From: JBBQXY01 sp038209195
GTDB lineage: Bacteria > Chloroflexota > Ktedonobacteria > Ktedonobacterales > Ktedonobacteraceae
DNA: 64,000 nt
Direction of reading: 5' to 3'
NCBI GenBank assembly: GCA_038209195.1
Contig: JBBQXY010000002.1
Coordinates: 27,121 to 91,120 of the forward strand
Below are positions 35,051 to 42,295 of the stretch, in pieces (the first letter of the stretch is position 1; each line of letters starts with the position of its first letter). The notes under the pieces are model-generated. The model saw only the letters and a program-made list of their open reading frames with translations, made no database searches and was not told the origin of the DNA. Position numbers and translations under genes: made by a program.

Positions 35051-36778
35051 CTAGTGGTCACCCGTCACATCCCAGATTCTCGTACCCCAGTTATCGACTA
35101 GATCTGATCCTCCCGGAGGTGGCCCAATGTACTCGGTTCCACTCCAGATGTCTAAGCCATTGGGATCGAGCTCAACCGCCGAGTAGTCTCCCCAGCGTGC
35201 CCGACCGGCAATGACGTCAGCGAAGCTGATGTGTGGCCCACTGCCGAGCGCAGCGGTCTGGACAGAGCCGAAGCTGTTGCTCGTCGACTTGCGCACGACG
35301 TAGGCCGCACTTGGGTTGATGGTGGGGCTGGTGATGGTGAAGGCCATCGCCGTCGTGCCCTCGGTCGTGTGCAGGATCGCCGGGTAGAGGAGGTAGGCTC
35401 CCGCGACGCCGATGTAGCCCTGGTTGGAAACGCGGGCATGCATCGGATCGAGGACAAACCAAGCCGCGCCGTCGCGCGCGGATGGATCGCCCGAGATGTT
35501 TACAGCAGTGCTCAGCGACGCGTAGAGCTGTAGCCCACTTTTTTCGTCGTTGACGAGCTGTACTTGCTGCATGCGACTATCGTCCGGGTTCAAGAACGCC
35601 TCAGAAGTTTCAATACCAGAAACAGCACCAGTACCGGTGCTAGCTGCGGGCATTGGGAAGGCGTACGTCTCACTACCGATGATCCGCCCGGTGAGTGTGA
35701 CCGTTCCATGACCAGAGGTGATGCCTGTATCGCCGCTCACCGACCAGAAGCCTAGCGTGTTGGCGATTGAGTTGTTGTTGCCAAACTGGTCAAAGGGGAA
35801 GGAGTTGAGAAGGTACTCGTTGCTGCTACCGTTGCCAAACGCCGGCTGGAGCGTCAAAATGGGCACGCCGCCCAGACTGAGGAAACCAAAGCTCACCGCA
35901 TTCGGCGTAGCCCCTTGAGCAACCAACTGCGACTTGGAGATGGCGATCAGCAGTGCCCCGTTATAGGAGTTTCCGCAGAACTCATCGGTGGAGATGTATA
36001 ATGCATGGTTGTCGTAGCCAGTGTGCGGCTGGTCGCCAAAGCAGGTACCGCCGACCGAGGTATCGAACTGGTACGTCGTCGCCAATCCGTTGCTGTTTAC
36101 CACCAGCACATCGTCAAACGTGTCATTTCCACCAGTTGCAGTGCTAATCACTGTCATGTAGAAAGAGTGGGTCGACACGTCGTAGAAGCAGCGGGGATCG
36201 CTGAAGGCATTCGGATCCAAAAACCCTTGGGCCAAAGTGAAAGGCGGCTGCAGCAGGGTACCACCCGGACTGTAGATGCCGAATATGCTGTTGACGACCT
36301 CGATCACGACCTTCTGCGAGCCTAAGTAGCCGACGCAGAGGCCTTGGTCTGGCGGTGTATCGTGGAAGCCAGCGATTAATTTATTCTGGGTATCGCTGAG
36401 CCCATCGAAATTGGACGCCAGTGTGCCCTCAGTCTTAGAGAAGGCCGAGCCGCTCACCAGCGGAGCACCGCTCGAGACAGCGTGGGAGCTATTGCTATTT
36501 TGCTTGCCTGGACTGCGGTAAGGAATGACCCGAAAATCATTCGACTGCGTTGTGGCGCTCGTATGCGTTCCTAAATCAAAGAAATTCTGGGTTGTCCCTA
36601 ATACCTTGGACTTGATAGTAGCGCCCTGATAGCTGGCAGTAACGCTAGTGGGAGGAGGAGATGCGGCATGGGAGGCAGTTCCACGGGCCGCGAGTGTCGC
36701 CATCAAGGTACCAACTACCGTGAGGATGGCGATGACCGAAAGCAGGATGCCTAATTTCGGACGGAAAGAGAAGCGCAT
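35051..36778 (-). CDS. large secreted protein of unknown function
   Basis: 575 residues. Signal peptide: basic MRFSFRPK, hydrophobic core LGILLSVIAILTVVGTLMAT, cleavage probably near ASHAAS. The mature part is rich in Ser/Thr/Gly/Asn and beta-strand, with recurring short sheets (DDVLVVNSNGL, LLIAISKSQLV, AYAFPMP) suggesting a beta-propeller, and six Cys likely in disulfides (for example DPRCFYD, GGTCFGD, DEFCGNS). No catalytic motif recognised. The gene has a somewhat higher G+C than its neighbours. A 22-bp repeat array lies 150 bases upstream. Confidence 0.75.
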   Translation of the reverse strand: MRFSFRPKLGILLSVIAILTVVGTLMATLAARGTASHAASPPPTSVTASYQGATIKSKVLGTTQNFFDLGTHTSATTQSNDFRVIPYRSPGKQNSNSSHAVSSGAPLVSGSAFSKTEGTLASNFDGLSDTQNKLIAGFHDTPPDQGLCVGYLGSQKVVIEVVNSIFGIYSPGGTLLQPPFTLAQGFLDPNAFSDPRCFYDVSTHSFYMTVISTATGGNDTFDDVLVVNSNGLATTYQFDTSVGGTCFGDQPHTGYDNHALYISTDEFCGNSYNGALLIAISKSQLVAQGATPNAVSFGFLSLGGVPILTLQPAFGNGSSNEYLLNSFPFDQFGNNNSIANTLGFWSVSGDTGITSGHGTVTLTGRIIGSETYAFPMPAASTGTGAVSGIETSEAFLNPDDSRMQQVQLVNDEKSGLQLYASLSTAVNISGDPSARDGAAWFVLDPMHARVSNQGYIGVAGAYLLYPAILHTTEGTTAMAFTITSPTINPSAAYVVRKSTSNSFGSVQTAALGSGPHISFADVIAGRARWGDYSAVELDPNGLDIWSGTEYIGPPPGGSDLVDNWGTRIWDVTGDH

Positions 36779-36931
36779 TACATGGACTCACTTTCAATAA
36801 AAATATTCATGAATCCACAAGAATGGATTCATTGGTATAGCCTTTGCTCGCAGGGTAATAGGGAATGGGCACTAGCGAAAGACTATTGCCAGTCAAGTAT
36901 AGAGGAAACAACTTCACGATGAAAGAGAGAA

Positions 36932-37019
36932 ATGGTTGTGATCTGGTTAATATATGGTTGCGATCTAGTCAATATATGGTTGCGATTTGATCAAGATATG
37001 TTTGTATTTTGTTATCACC
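36932..37019. repeat. tandem 22-bp direct repeats (three clear units, one decayed)
   Basis: Units start at 36932, 36954, 36976 and (degenerate) 36998, each beginning ATGGTTG and ending near TCAATAT. The exact 22-bp spacing, two helical turns, places every unit on the same DNA face. It lies between the divergent secreted-protein gene and the small gene at 37182, so it may be a regulator-binding array for either. The rest of 36779-37181 holds no gene. Confidence 0.7.
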
Positions 37020-37181
37020 AGTTAAGGCTGGGCGATATCACAATCGGCTCTCTTATCTCGTCATCGGCGCATTTTTGGCTCAAATTTCTTCTCTTTTACA
37101 CGAGTTAATATGGTATAGTATGAGAAAGAATAGTACATCTTTTATAGCTTCATTGACGAGGTTAAGACAAGGACGAGGAAG

Positions 37182-37424
37182 ATGAATACTTTTGATGCTC
37201 TCCATACGCTCTTTTTAGACGACCTTTTCGAATTGCAGCAGATTCAAAAGCGAAAGTGGCGTGTTCTACCTATGACCAGGGTTGTGAAAGAAGAACACCT
37301 GGGACGTTGCTGCTATCTAGCTGAAGAGTTTCTTAGTCCTGCCGAACTGAACATGCTCAAACAAAAGGTTGGACTTGATGAACGGCAATGGCACACCTAT
37401 AAAGTAAAGATTTCTGGGCAATAG
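37182..37424 (+). CDS. small protein of unknown function (80 aa)
   Basis: 80-residue soluble protein beginning MNTFDALHTLFLDDLFELQQ and containing two adjacent Cys (GRCCYLAEEFL). GAGGAAG directly before ATG 37182 is a good ribosome site. Family not recognised. Convergent with the protease gene (19-base gap). Composition is helix-rich and charged; possibly a small regulator, but nothing in the sequence shows that. Confidence 0.6.
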   Translation: MNTFDALHTLFLDDLFELQQIQKRKWRVLPMTRVVKEEHLGRCCYLAEEFLSPAELNMLKQKVGLDERQWHTYKVKISGQ

Positions 37425-37443
37425 CTTTTTTAAGCGACAAGCC

Positions 37444-38418
37444 TCATGTGTTCTGGGCCTTGTTGTAAAGAGCATACCAGGTATCATCATAGTAGGGTGA
37501 GAACATGTGTTTGGGCATCATACTACTGGTGAAGTCATTATGCCCATTGAGGTAGTAGTTGCCGTTAATCTTTATAAACCAAGGGCCACCACTGGAACCA
37601 CCAGTCATATCACAGGGGATGGAGACAACTGTGCCGCCCCCGTGTTGCCAACTTTGGCCGGAAGGAGCCTCGCAGGTCTTTCTGGTTTGACCGTCGAAAG
37701 GATATCCTGCTGGATAGCCATACGCGTAGAACGGTTGATTGACTGGCTGATTATAGGCCCAACCTGCCCCTCCCACCACGTCGGTCAAGTTGCCTTGGCT
37801 GTTAGGCGCAACGATGGCTATGCCAAAGTCATGATGCAAATCATTGGGCTTGGCATTTATCCAGTCGGAAGGAACCTCCAAATCACGAGCGGCCCAGCAG
37901 CCATAGGGTGTATTGCCGTTCTCGTACAGAGGGCAAAAGATCACGTTCTTCACCCAACCGCCATCCCAGTAGAGGCAGTGACCAGCGGTATCAACAGCAC
38001 TATGGTTGAGACTGGCAACGGCAGTACCAGAACAGACGAAGTTTTGACCAGCACTGTTGGAAAAAAAGACTTTCCCCACAGTCGAGAGAGGGTAGGCTGG
38101 CTCCCCAGTGCTGGGAAGCTGCCCTTCTTGCTGCTTCCCAGCACTGGTGTCGAGGCTTACCTGTGTCAGATCGAAAGCAGGGCTCGTCTGCTGATCGACA
38201 CCAATGGCATTGAGCATATTAGCTGGTGTCCAATGCTGAACGACAAGAGCAGGACTCGTATCCACCTGATGCTCAACGATCGTTGGCGCAAGAGCCGATA
38301 CCGATGCGTACAGAAAATTGCCCATTGCGACCATGTATACCAGATACACAGCGGCAAGCGCGTAAAGAAGTATTCTGCCAACCAGCGGTAATTGGTTGAG
38401 TTTCAACTGTCGTGGCAT
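37444..38418 (-). CDS. secreted or membrane-anchored trypsin-like serine protease
   Basis: 324 residues. The N-terminal transmembrane/signal helix (PLVGRILLYALAAVYLVYMV) is followed by a propeptide-like stretch (about 45-105), then the peptidase S1-type domain. The triad is His147 in DTAGHCLY, Asp197 in HHDFGIAIV and Ser276 in GGSSGGP. Several Cys could form disulfides. The closest general type is V8/glutamyl endopeptidase-like. Start and leader (GAAAGAGAGAGG before ATG) are repeated almost exactly in front of the next gene upstream, a duplicate lacking the protease domain. Confidence 0.9.
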   Translation of the reverse strand: MPRQLKLNQLPLVGRILLYALAAVYLVYMVAMGNFLYASVSALAPTIVEHQVDTSPALVVQHWTPANMLNAIGVDQQTSPAFDLTQVSLDTSAGKQQEGQLPSTGEPAYPLSTVGKVFFSNSAGQNFVCSGTAVASLNHSAVDTAGHCLYWDGGWVKNVIFCPLYENGNTPYGCWAARDLEVPSDWINAKPNDLHHDFGIAIVAPNSQGNLTDVVGGAGWAYNQPVNQPFYAYGYPAGYPFDGQTRKTCEAPSGQSWQHGGGTVVSIPCDMTGGSSGGPWFIKINGNYYLNGHNDFTSSMMPKHMFSPYYDDTWYALYNKAQNT

Positions 38419-38451
38419 CAGACCTCTCTCTTTCTTTCAGCAGAGTGTGGA

Positions 38452-38718
38452 CTAGACGCGAGGGCGGCGTGGTTGCCGTTTCCCTCGCTCAGGAGCTTTA
38501 ATATTCGGGAGCTCGACAGGTTTGGCATTGCGCATTTTGTCCGCAGTCCAATACTTGAGAACCTCATCGGCTGATTTATCCACGGAGTGCTTCTCGATAG
38601 AGGCAGAAGTATCGCGTTTAGAAAAACGCTTCCATGCAAACAGGTACACACTGGCAAGCAAACACAGTAAGAGTACGCCAACCAGCGGCAATTGGATGAG
38701 TTTTTGTTGTCGTGACAT
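38452..38718 (-). CDS. truncated paralogue: anchor and propeptide of the protease without catalytic domain (88 aa)
   Basis: 88 residues matching the first 80 of the adjacent protease: SRQQKLIQLPLVGVLLLCLL against PRQLKLNQLPLVGRILLYAL, then EKHSVDKSADEVLKYWTADKM against EHQVDTSPALVVQHWTPANM (each compared over 20). It then ends in a short Lys/Arg-rich tail (GKRQPRRPRV) where the protease continues. The upstream leader is also shared. It could be a decayed duplicate, or a retained free propeptide acting on the protease. Start taken at ATG 38718, equivalent to the protease start; ATG 38721 precedes it directly. Confidence 0.7.
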   Translation of the reverse strand: MSRQQKLIQLPLVGVLLLCLLASVYLFAWKRFSKRDTSASIEKHSVDKSADEVLKYWTADKMRNAKPVELPNIKAPERGKRQPRRPRV

Positions 38719-38840
38719 CATGCCTCTCTCTTTCATTCATTTTTCTCACTTCACTTTTTCAGAAGCAAGAGTATGTTTTCCTCTACAGAGTATATCACAT
38801 GCGTTAATAGTAAGTAGCATGGTAACTCCCCTTGACAAAA

Positions 38841-38917
38841 TGACAAGCCCACTTGACAAAAATAAAACTATGCTTTATACTATGACAAGTGTACTTGATA
38901 TTAAGACAAGTGTACGT
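38841..38917 (+). promoter_or_regulatory. strong promoter with flanking palindromic operators
   Basis: TTGACA (38853-38858), 17 bases, TATACT (38876-38881). The 16-mer TGACAAG-n4-CTTGA-type site occurs at 38841-38856, overlapping the -35, and at 38883-38898, just past the -10, with a third half-like copy near 38904. The first two start 42 bases apart. The layout is that of repressor sites, and the second gene of the operon encodes an XRE repressor. Confidence 0.75.
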
Positions 38918-38974
38918 AGCAGAAAAAAGATGTACTGAGTTGGTATACGTGCATACCGAAGAAAGAAGTGACGA

Positions 38975-39364
38975 ATGATGAGCAAATCCGCAGAAAGACT
39001 GTACTTGAAAGAATTTGGGGCCGCGATGACGGCCTACGTGATCCTGGTGATAGTTTCAACTACGTTGATCAATATCAGCCCAAGTTCAGCATGGTGGCGC
39101 ATTCCACTGGCATTGACTCCGATTATACCGGCGATTTTCGCCATGATCGCCTATATGCGCTTCGTGGGGCGGGTAGATGAACTGCAACGGCGCATCCAAT
39201 TCGAGGGATTGGCTTTTGGCTTTGGCAGTGCTGGTATCCTTACCTTCACCTATGGTTTCCTAGAAAATGTTGGATTCCCGCATATTAGTTGGCTTATCGT
39301 CTTTCCATTGATGATCGCGCTCTGGGGCATCGGCGTTGCCCTCGCTTCATGGAGATACCGATGA
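38975..39364 (+). CDS. small four-helix membrane protein
   Basis: 129 residues with four predicted helices: FGAAMTAYVILVIVSTTLIN, RIPLALTPIIPAIFAMIAYM, FGFGSAGILTFTYGFLENVG, WLIVFPLMIALWGIGVALAS. The charged loop after helix 2 reads RFVGRVDELQRRIQFE. Such proteins are commonly paired with a small XRE regulator in one operon, as here: its stop overlaps the regulator's ATG by four bases. Function unknown. ATG 38975 or 38978 could start it. Confidence 0.8.
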   Translation: MMSKSAERLYLKEFGAAMTAYVILVIVSTTLINISPSSAWWRIPLALTPIIPAIFAMIAYMRFVGRVDELQRRIQFEGLAFGFGSAGILTFTYGFLENVGFPHISWLIVFPLMIALWGIGVALASWRYR

Positions 39365-39579
39365 ACAACAAGCTGAAAGTGCTCAGGGCGATGCGCAACT
39401 GGTCACAGGCTGACCTTGCCGAACGCTTGGATGTCTCGCGACAGACAGTCAATGCACTGGAAACGGGCAAATACGATCCAAGCCTGCCGCTGGCTTTCAA
39501 GATCGCCCGCCTCTTCCAGATGCCCGTCGAAGAAATTTTTGCAGCAGAACCAGAACAAACAAACCGAAAGGTTGAATAA
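39361..39579 (+). CDS. XRE-family transcriptional regulator (72 aa)
   Basis: Small Cro/CI-type DNA-binding protein: KLKVLRAMRNWSQADLAERL, then the recognition helix SRQTVNALETGKYDPSLPLA, and PVEEIFAAE at the end, as in YozG-type regulators. ATG 39361 overlaps the upstream stop (ATGA); earlier in-frame starts lie inside the membrane-protein gene. It probably represses its own operon at the sites at 38841-38917. That pairing is inferred from position. Confidence 0.88.
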   Translation: MNNKLKVLRAMRNWSQADLAERLDVSRQTVNALETGKYDPSLPLAFKIARLFQMPVEEIFAAEPEQTNRKVE

Positions 39580-39616
39580 CGAGCTATGCATCTTCTCTCA
39601 TCGTGCTATATACTAT

Positions 39617-39641
39617 GAAGTATGAGAAAGGAGCATACTTC
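39617..39641 (+). promoter_or_regulatory. hairpin presenting the ribosome site of the selenoprotein gene
   Basis: GAAGTATG (39617-39624) and CATACTTC (39634-39641) pair perfectly. The 9-base loop AGAAAGGAG is the Shine-Dalgarno, and the start ATG follows one base later at 39643. It could control ribosome access, or be an operator in DNA. A TATACT at 39609-39614 just upstream may be a -10. Confidence 0.5.
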
Positions 39642-39642
39642 T

Positions 39643-40248
39643 ATGCCTGTACAAATTGATGTCTGGTCTGACTTTGTTTGACCGTTCTGTTTTTTAGTAG
39701 CCTCCAGTTTGGAGAAGCTTCAAGAAACATATGATCTCGCCATTACGTGGCGTTCGTTCCAACTACGTCCCGCTGGTTCTCCACCGATACCGCCTGAATA
39801 TCGCGCTAGAATAGAGGCCTCACGTCCCCGTTTTGCCGAACGAGTGCAGCAGGAACTTGGTCTCACGTTGAATGCTGGCCCCTTTGAGATTGATAGTCGT
39901 CCTTCGCTGATCCTCGAGAAATTTTTCGAGGCGCAGGGTAAGGGTGAAGAGGGTCACAAAGCAATCCAAGACGCTTACTGGCTGCAAGGCCGAGCGATAG
40001 ATAAACCAGCAGTGCTCAAAGAGCTTGTGCAAGAGGTTGGTCTACCAACCGACAATATCGATGACGTATTGGACAGTTCCGTGTATGACGCGGAAGTGTC
40101 GGCTGATATCGATCTAGCACAGCAATACGGGCTGGACGCTGTTCCCGCGCTGGTTTTCAACAATAGATACCTGGTGTCGGGCGCACAACCATACGATGTA
40201 TTGCGCAAGGTGGTAGAAAAGGTGCAAGCTGAGGAAGCGGCAACATAA
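39643..40248 (+). CDS. DsbA/FrnE-family thiol oxidoreductase, probable selenoprotein (UPFC active site)
   Basis: From ATG 39643 the frame reads MPVQIDVWSDFV, TGA at 39679-39681, then PFCFLVASSLEKL and on without interruption to 40248 (201 codons plus stop). In this family the segment is WSDFVCPWC, so the TGA stands exactly at the N-terminal redox Cys and the resolving Cys16 is kept. A hairpin fitting the bacterial SECIS model lies 25 bases beyond. The rest is a normal DsbA/FrnE protein: an inserted helical domain, then VPALVFNNRYLVSGAQP with the cis-Pro. Selenocysteine at residue 13 is proposed; a nonsense mutation is the alternative. AAGGAG precedes the ATG by 9 bases. Confidence 0.8.
39699..39719 (+). 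promoter_or_regulatory. candidate bacterial SECIS element
   Basis: AGC-CTCCA (39699-39706), loop GTT (39707-39709), TGGAG-AA-GCT (39710-39719): an 8-bp stem with an AA bulge. The loop begins with G, and it lies 25 bases after the TGA. The published bacterial model asks for an apical loop of 3-14 with G among its first two bases, an upper stem of at least 4 bp and 16-37 bases from UGA; all are met. Confidence 0.65.
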
Positions 40249-40259
40249 TACCTACAACC

Positions 40260-40348
40260 AAGCGAGTTAACAAATAGGAATAGATTCTTCGGCTGCGGCC
40301 TCAGAATGACAATTGAAAAGAAGAGGTCGCCTATTTGTTCACTCGCTT
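40260..40348. terminator. long inverted repeat between convergent genes, interrupted by a REP-type repeat
   Basis: Arms 40260-40278 and 40330-40348 match at 18 of 19 positions, and the 51 bases between them contain one copy of the GATTCTTCGGCT...AGAATGACAATTG repeat. Position (between two convergent stop codons) and arm style equal those of the uninterrupted palindromes elsewhere. Confidence 0.6.
40276..40319 (+). repeat. dispersed 44-bp repeat, copy 1
   Basis: Starts AGGAATAGATTCTTCGGCTG and ends AGAATGACAATTGAAAA. Further copies are at 44861, 46202 and 47516. An internal ATTCT...AGAAT pair can form a small hairpin. Confidence 0.8.
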
Positions 40349-40361
40349 ACATTACAGGCAA

Positions 40362-41723
40362 TTACGAACGAATAAAGGCCAGCAGTTCGTCGCGTTTCTG
40401 TTCCATCAAAGCTTGGCTATTGGCTTCGACATTGAGGCGGAGCAGAGGCTCGGTATTGGAGGAACGCACATTAAACCACCAGTCGCCAAAGTCAATCGTG
40501 AGCCCATCCAGATGGTCAACAGACAGTGAGCCTGTCTTGAAGTGTTCTTCCAGGGCCTTTAGCTTCCCTTGCGCATCATTAACGGTGCTATTGATTTCAC
40601 CGCTACGCACGCCTTGATCCAGGGGTTTGAGGATTTCTGAGAACGGTTTTCCCTCGACCGAAACCAGTTCCAGGATAATTAAGAAGGCAATCAGGCCGGA
40701 GTCGGCGAACCAGTTGTCACGGAAGTAGAAGTGACCAGAGTGTTCGCCGCCGAAAATGCCGTTGTCCTTGCGCATCTCAGCCTTAATAAACGAGTGCCCG
40801 ACGCGAGTACGTATCGCTTTGCCGCCTAGGGATTGCACCAAGGCAGGGACACTCTTGGAGACAATGAGGTTATAAAGAATCGTGGAACCAGGGGATTTGT
40901 GTAGGAGGCTATTGGATACAGCTTCAATGACCTTAGAGCCATCGACCAAGTCGCCGTGTTCATCGACGGGGAACATGCGATCGGCATCGCCATCGAAGGC
41001 TGCACCCAGGTCGGCATGGACTTCACGCGCCTTCTTCTGTAGATCAGCCATGTTCTCTGGCTCAATCGGGCTAGCCGGGTGATTGGGAAAAGTACCGTCC
41101 AGTTCAAAATACAGTGGGACCAGTTCGCAAGGCAGATGCTTGAACACGTAGGGCATAATCATACCAGCCATGCCATTGCCAGCGTCAATCACGACTTTGA
41201 GCGGTCGAATCTTGCTCACATCGATGAACGACAGGGCGTGTTGCACATAGGCATCGGTGATGTCGTGCTTGATGATCCGTCCCTTGGCGGCAGGTTCGCT
41301 GAAATTGCCGCTGATGGCGAGATCGCGAATATCGGAGAGGCCAGTTTCCTGGCTGACGGGAAATGCCTGCGCGCGGCAGAATTTCATACCGTTGTCTCTG
41401 CCAGGGTTGTGAGAGGCGGTAATCATCACACCAGCAGCATAGTTGAACTTGCCGACGGCGAAATAGAGGCCATCGGTGGTGGTCATGCCCAGTTCGATAG
41501 CGTTGGCGCCATTATCGGTGATACCGCGCATCATAGCGGCGGCCAACTGCGGTGAGGAGACGCGCATGTCACGACCTACCGCGATCTCCGGCACGTTCAA
41601 ATACTGGGCGGCTGCACGCCCGATACGATAGGCGACCTCGTCGGTCAGGTTCTGACCATAGATGCCGCGGATATCGTAGGCCTTAAATAGCTTGGGATCA
41701 ACGGTTACATTGGATTGTGTCAT
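40362..41723 (-). CDS. phosphomannomutase/phosphoglucomutase
   Basis: Interconverts hexose 1- and 6-phosphates in the cytoplasm via a phosphoserine. Motifs: active Ser in MITASHNPGRDNGMKF, metal site FDGDADRMF, sugar-binding GGEHSGHFYF and C-terminal phosphate-binding RSSNTEPLLRL. 453 residues from ATG 41723; the longer TTG start at 41747 would overlap the preceding gene. Last gene of the minus-strand run pfk, deoB, GNAT, pmm. The GEHSGH form is typical of PMM/PGM with dual specificity; preference for mannose or glucose cannot be read. Confidence 0.93.
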   Translation of the reverse strand: MTQSNVTVDPKLFKAYDIRGIYGQNLTDEVAYRIGRAAAQYLNVPEIAVGRDMRVSSPQLAAAMMRGITDNGANAIELGMTTTDGLYFAVGKFNYAAGVMITASHNPGRDNGMKFCRAQAFPVSQETGLSDIRDLAISGNFSEPAAKGRIIKHDITDAYVQHALSFIDVSKIRPLKVVIDAGNGMAGMIMPYVFKHLPCELVPLYFELDGTFPNHPASPIEPENMADLQKKAREVHADLGAAFDGDADRMFPVDEHGDLVDGSKVIEAVSNSLLHKSPGSTILYNLIVSKSVPALVQSLGGKAIRTRVGHSFIKAEMRKDNGIFGGEHSGHFYFRDNWFADSGLIAFLIILELVSVEGKPFSEILKPLDQGVRSGEINSTVNDAQGKLKALEEHFKTGSLSVDHLDGLTIDFGDWWFNVRSSNTEPLLRLNVEANSQALMEQKRDELLAFIRS

Positions 41724-41731
41724 TTTGTAGG

Positions 41732-42295
41732 CTACCTCTTCTTCCAAATTTCTAAAAGTATCCAGGGTTCGCCTGAACTACGGGGGTCAAAAATCTGGCC
41801 GACCTCGACAAAGTTGGCTTTGACGAAAGCGCGGCGTGCGGGAAGATTCGCTTTAGCGGTCTCGGCGTAGATGCGCGCCAGTCCAGTCGTGGAGAAGAGG
41901 TGGTATACGAGTGCGCGAATGGCTTCCGAGCCATAGCCTCTTCCCCAGCGCGTCTTTTCGCCCAGTCCCAATCCAATTTCGACTTGCCCAAGACGATAAT
42001 CAATATTAAAATACGTGATAGTGCCGATAGGAATATGTTTTTCGTCTTCGATGATGAACCAGAATTGTCGCCCGTTGCCGTGAACATAGTTACGGTCAAA
42101 AATGGGCAAGAACTCGGACATGTTATCCGAATAGGGGCGATGCGGATCGTAACGCCAGACCTCGTCATCGCGTTCCCAATGGAAAACTTTCGCGGCATCG
42201 TCCATCGTGGGGCGGCGGAGAAAAACTCTTTCACCATGTATAGGCATGCCTCCTTGCGGATGTCCCGCGGGATTATTACGTTGTGTTTCTGTCAT
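41732..42295 (-). CDS. GNAT N-acetyltransferase (RimJ/RimL-like)
   Basis: 187 residues. HGERVFLRRPTMDDAAKVFH is the N-terminal strand-helix of the family. Acetyl-CoA is bound by the pyrophosphate loop RWGRGYGSEAIRAL, followed by IYAETAKANLPARRAFVKAN. It probably acetylates a protein N-terminus, amino sugar or antibiotic; the substrate is unknown. The start overlaps the deoB stop by four bases, and its stop is 8 bases before the pmm start, so it is part of that operon. Confidence 0.9.
   Translation of the reverse strand: MTETQRNNPAGHPQGGMPIHGERVFLRRPTMDDAAKVFHWERDDEVWRYDPHRPYSDNMSEFLPIFDRNYVHGNGRQFWFIIEDEKHIPIGTITYFNIDYRLGQVEIGLGLGEKTRWGRGYGSEAIRALVYHLFSTTGLARIYAETAKANLPARRAFVKANFVEVGQIFDPRSSGEPWILLEIWKKR

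Noticed and set aside
37507..38391. 294-codon plus-strand frame opposite the serine protease
   Set aside because: Antisense shadow; the protease on the other strand has a complete catalytic triad and signal helix.
39709..40248. DsbA-like gene starting at the internal TTG 39709
   Set aside because: It would drop the first strand and the active site; homology and a good ribosome site begin at 39643 upstream of the TGA.
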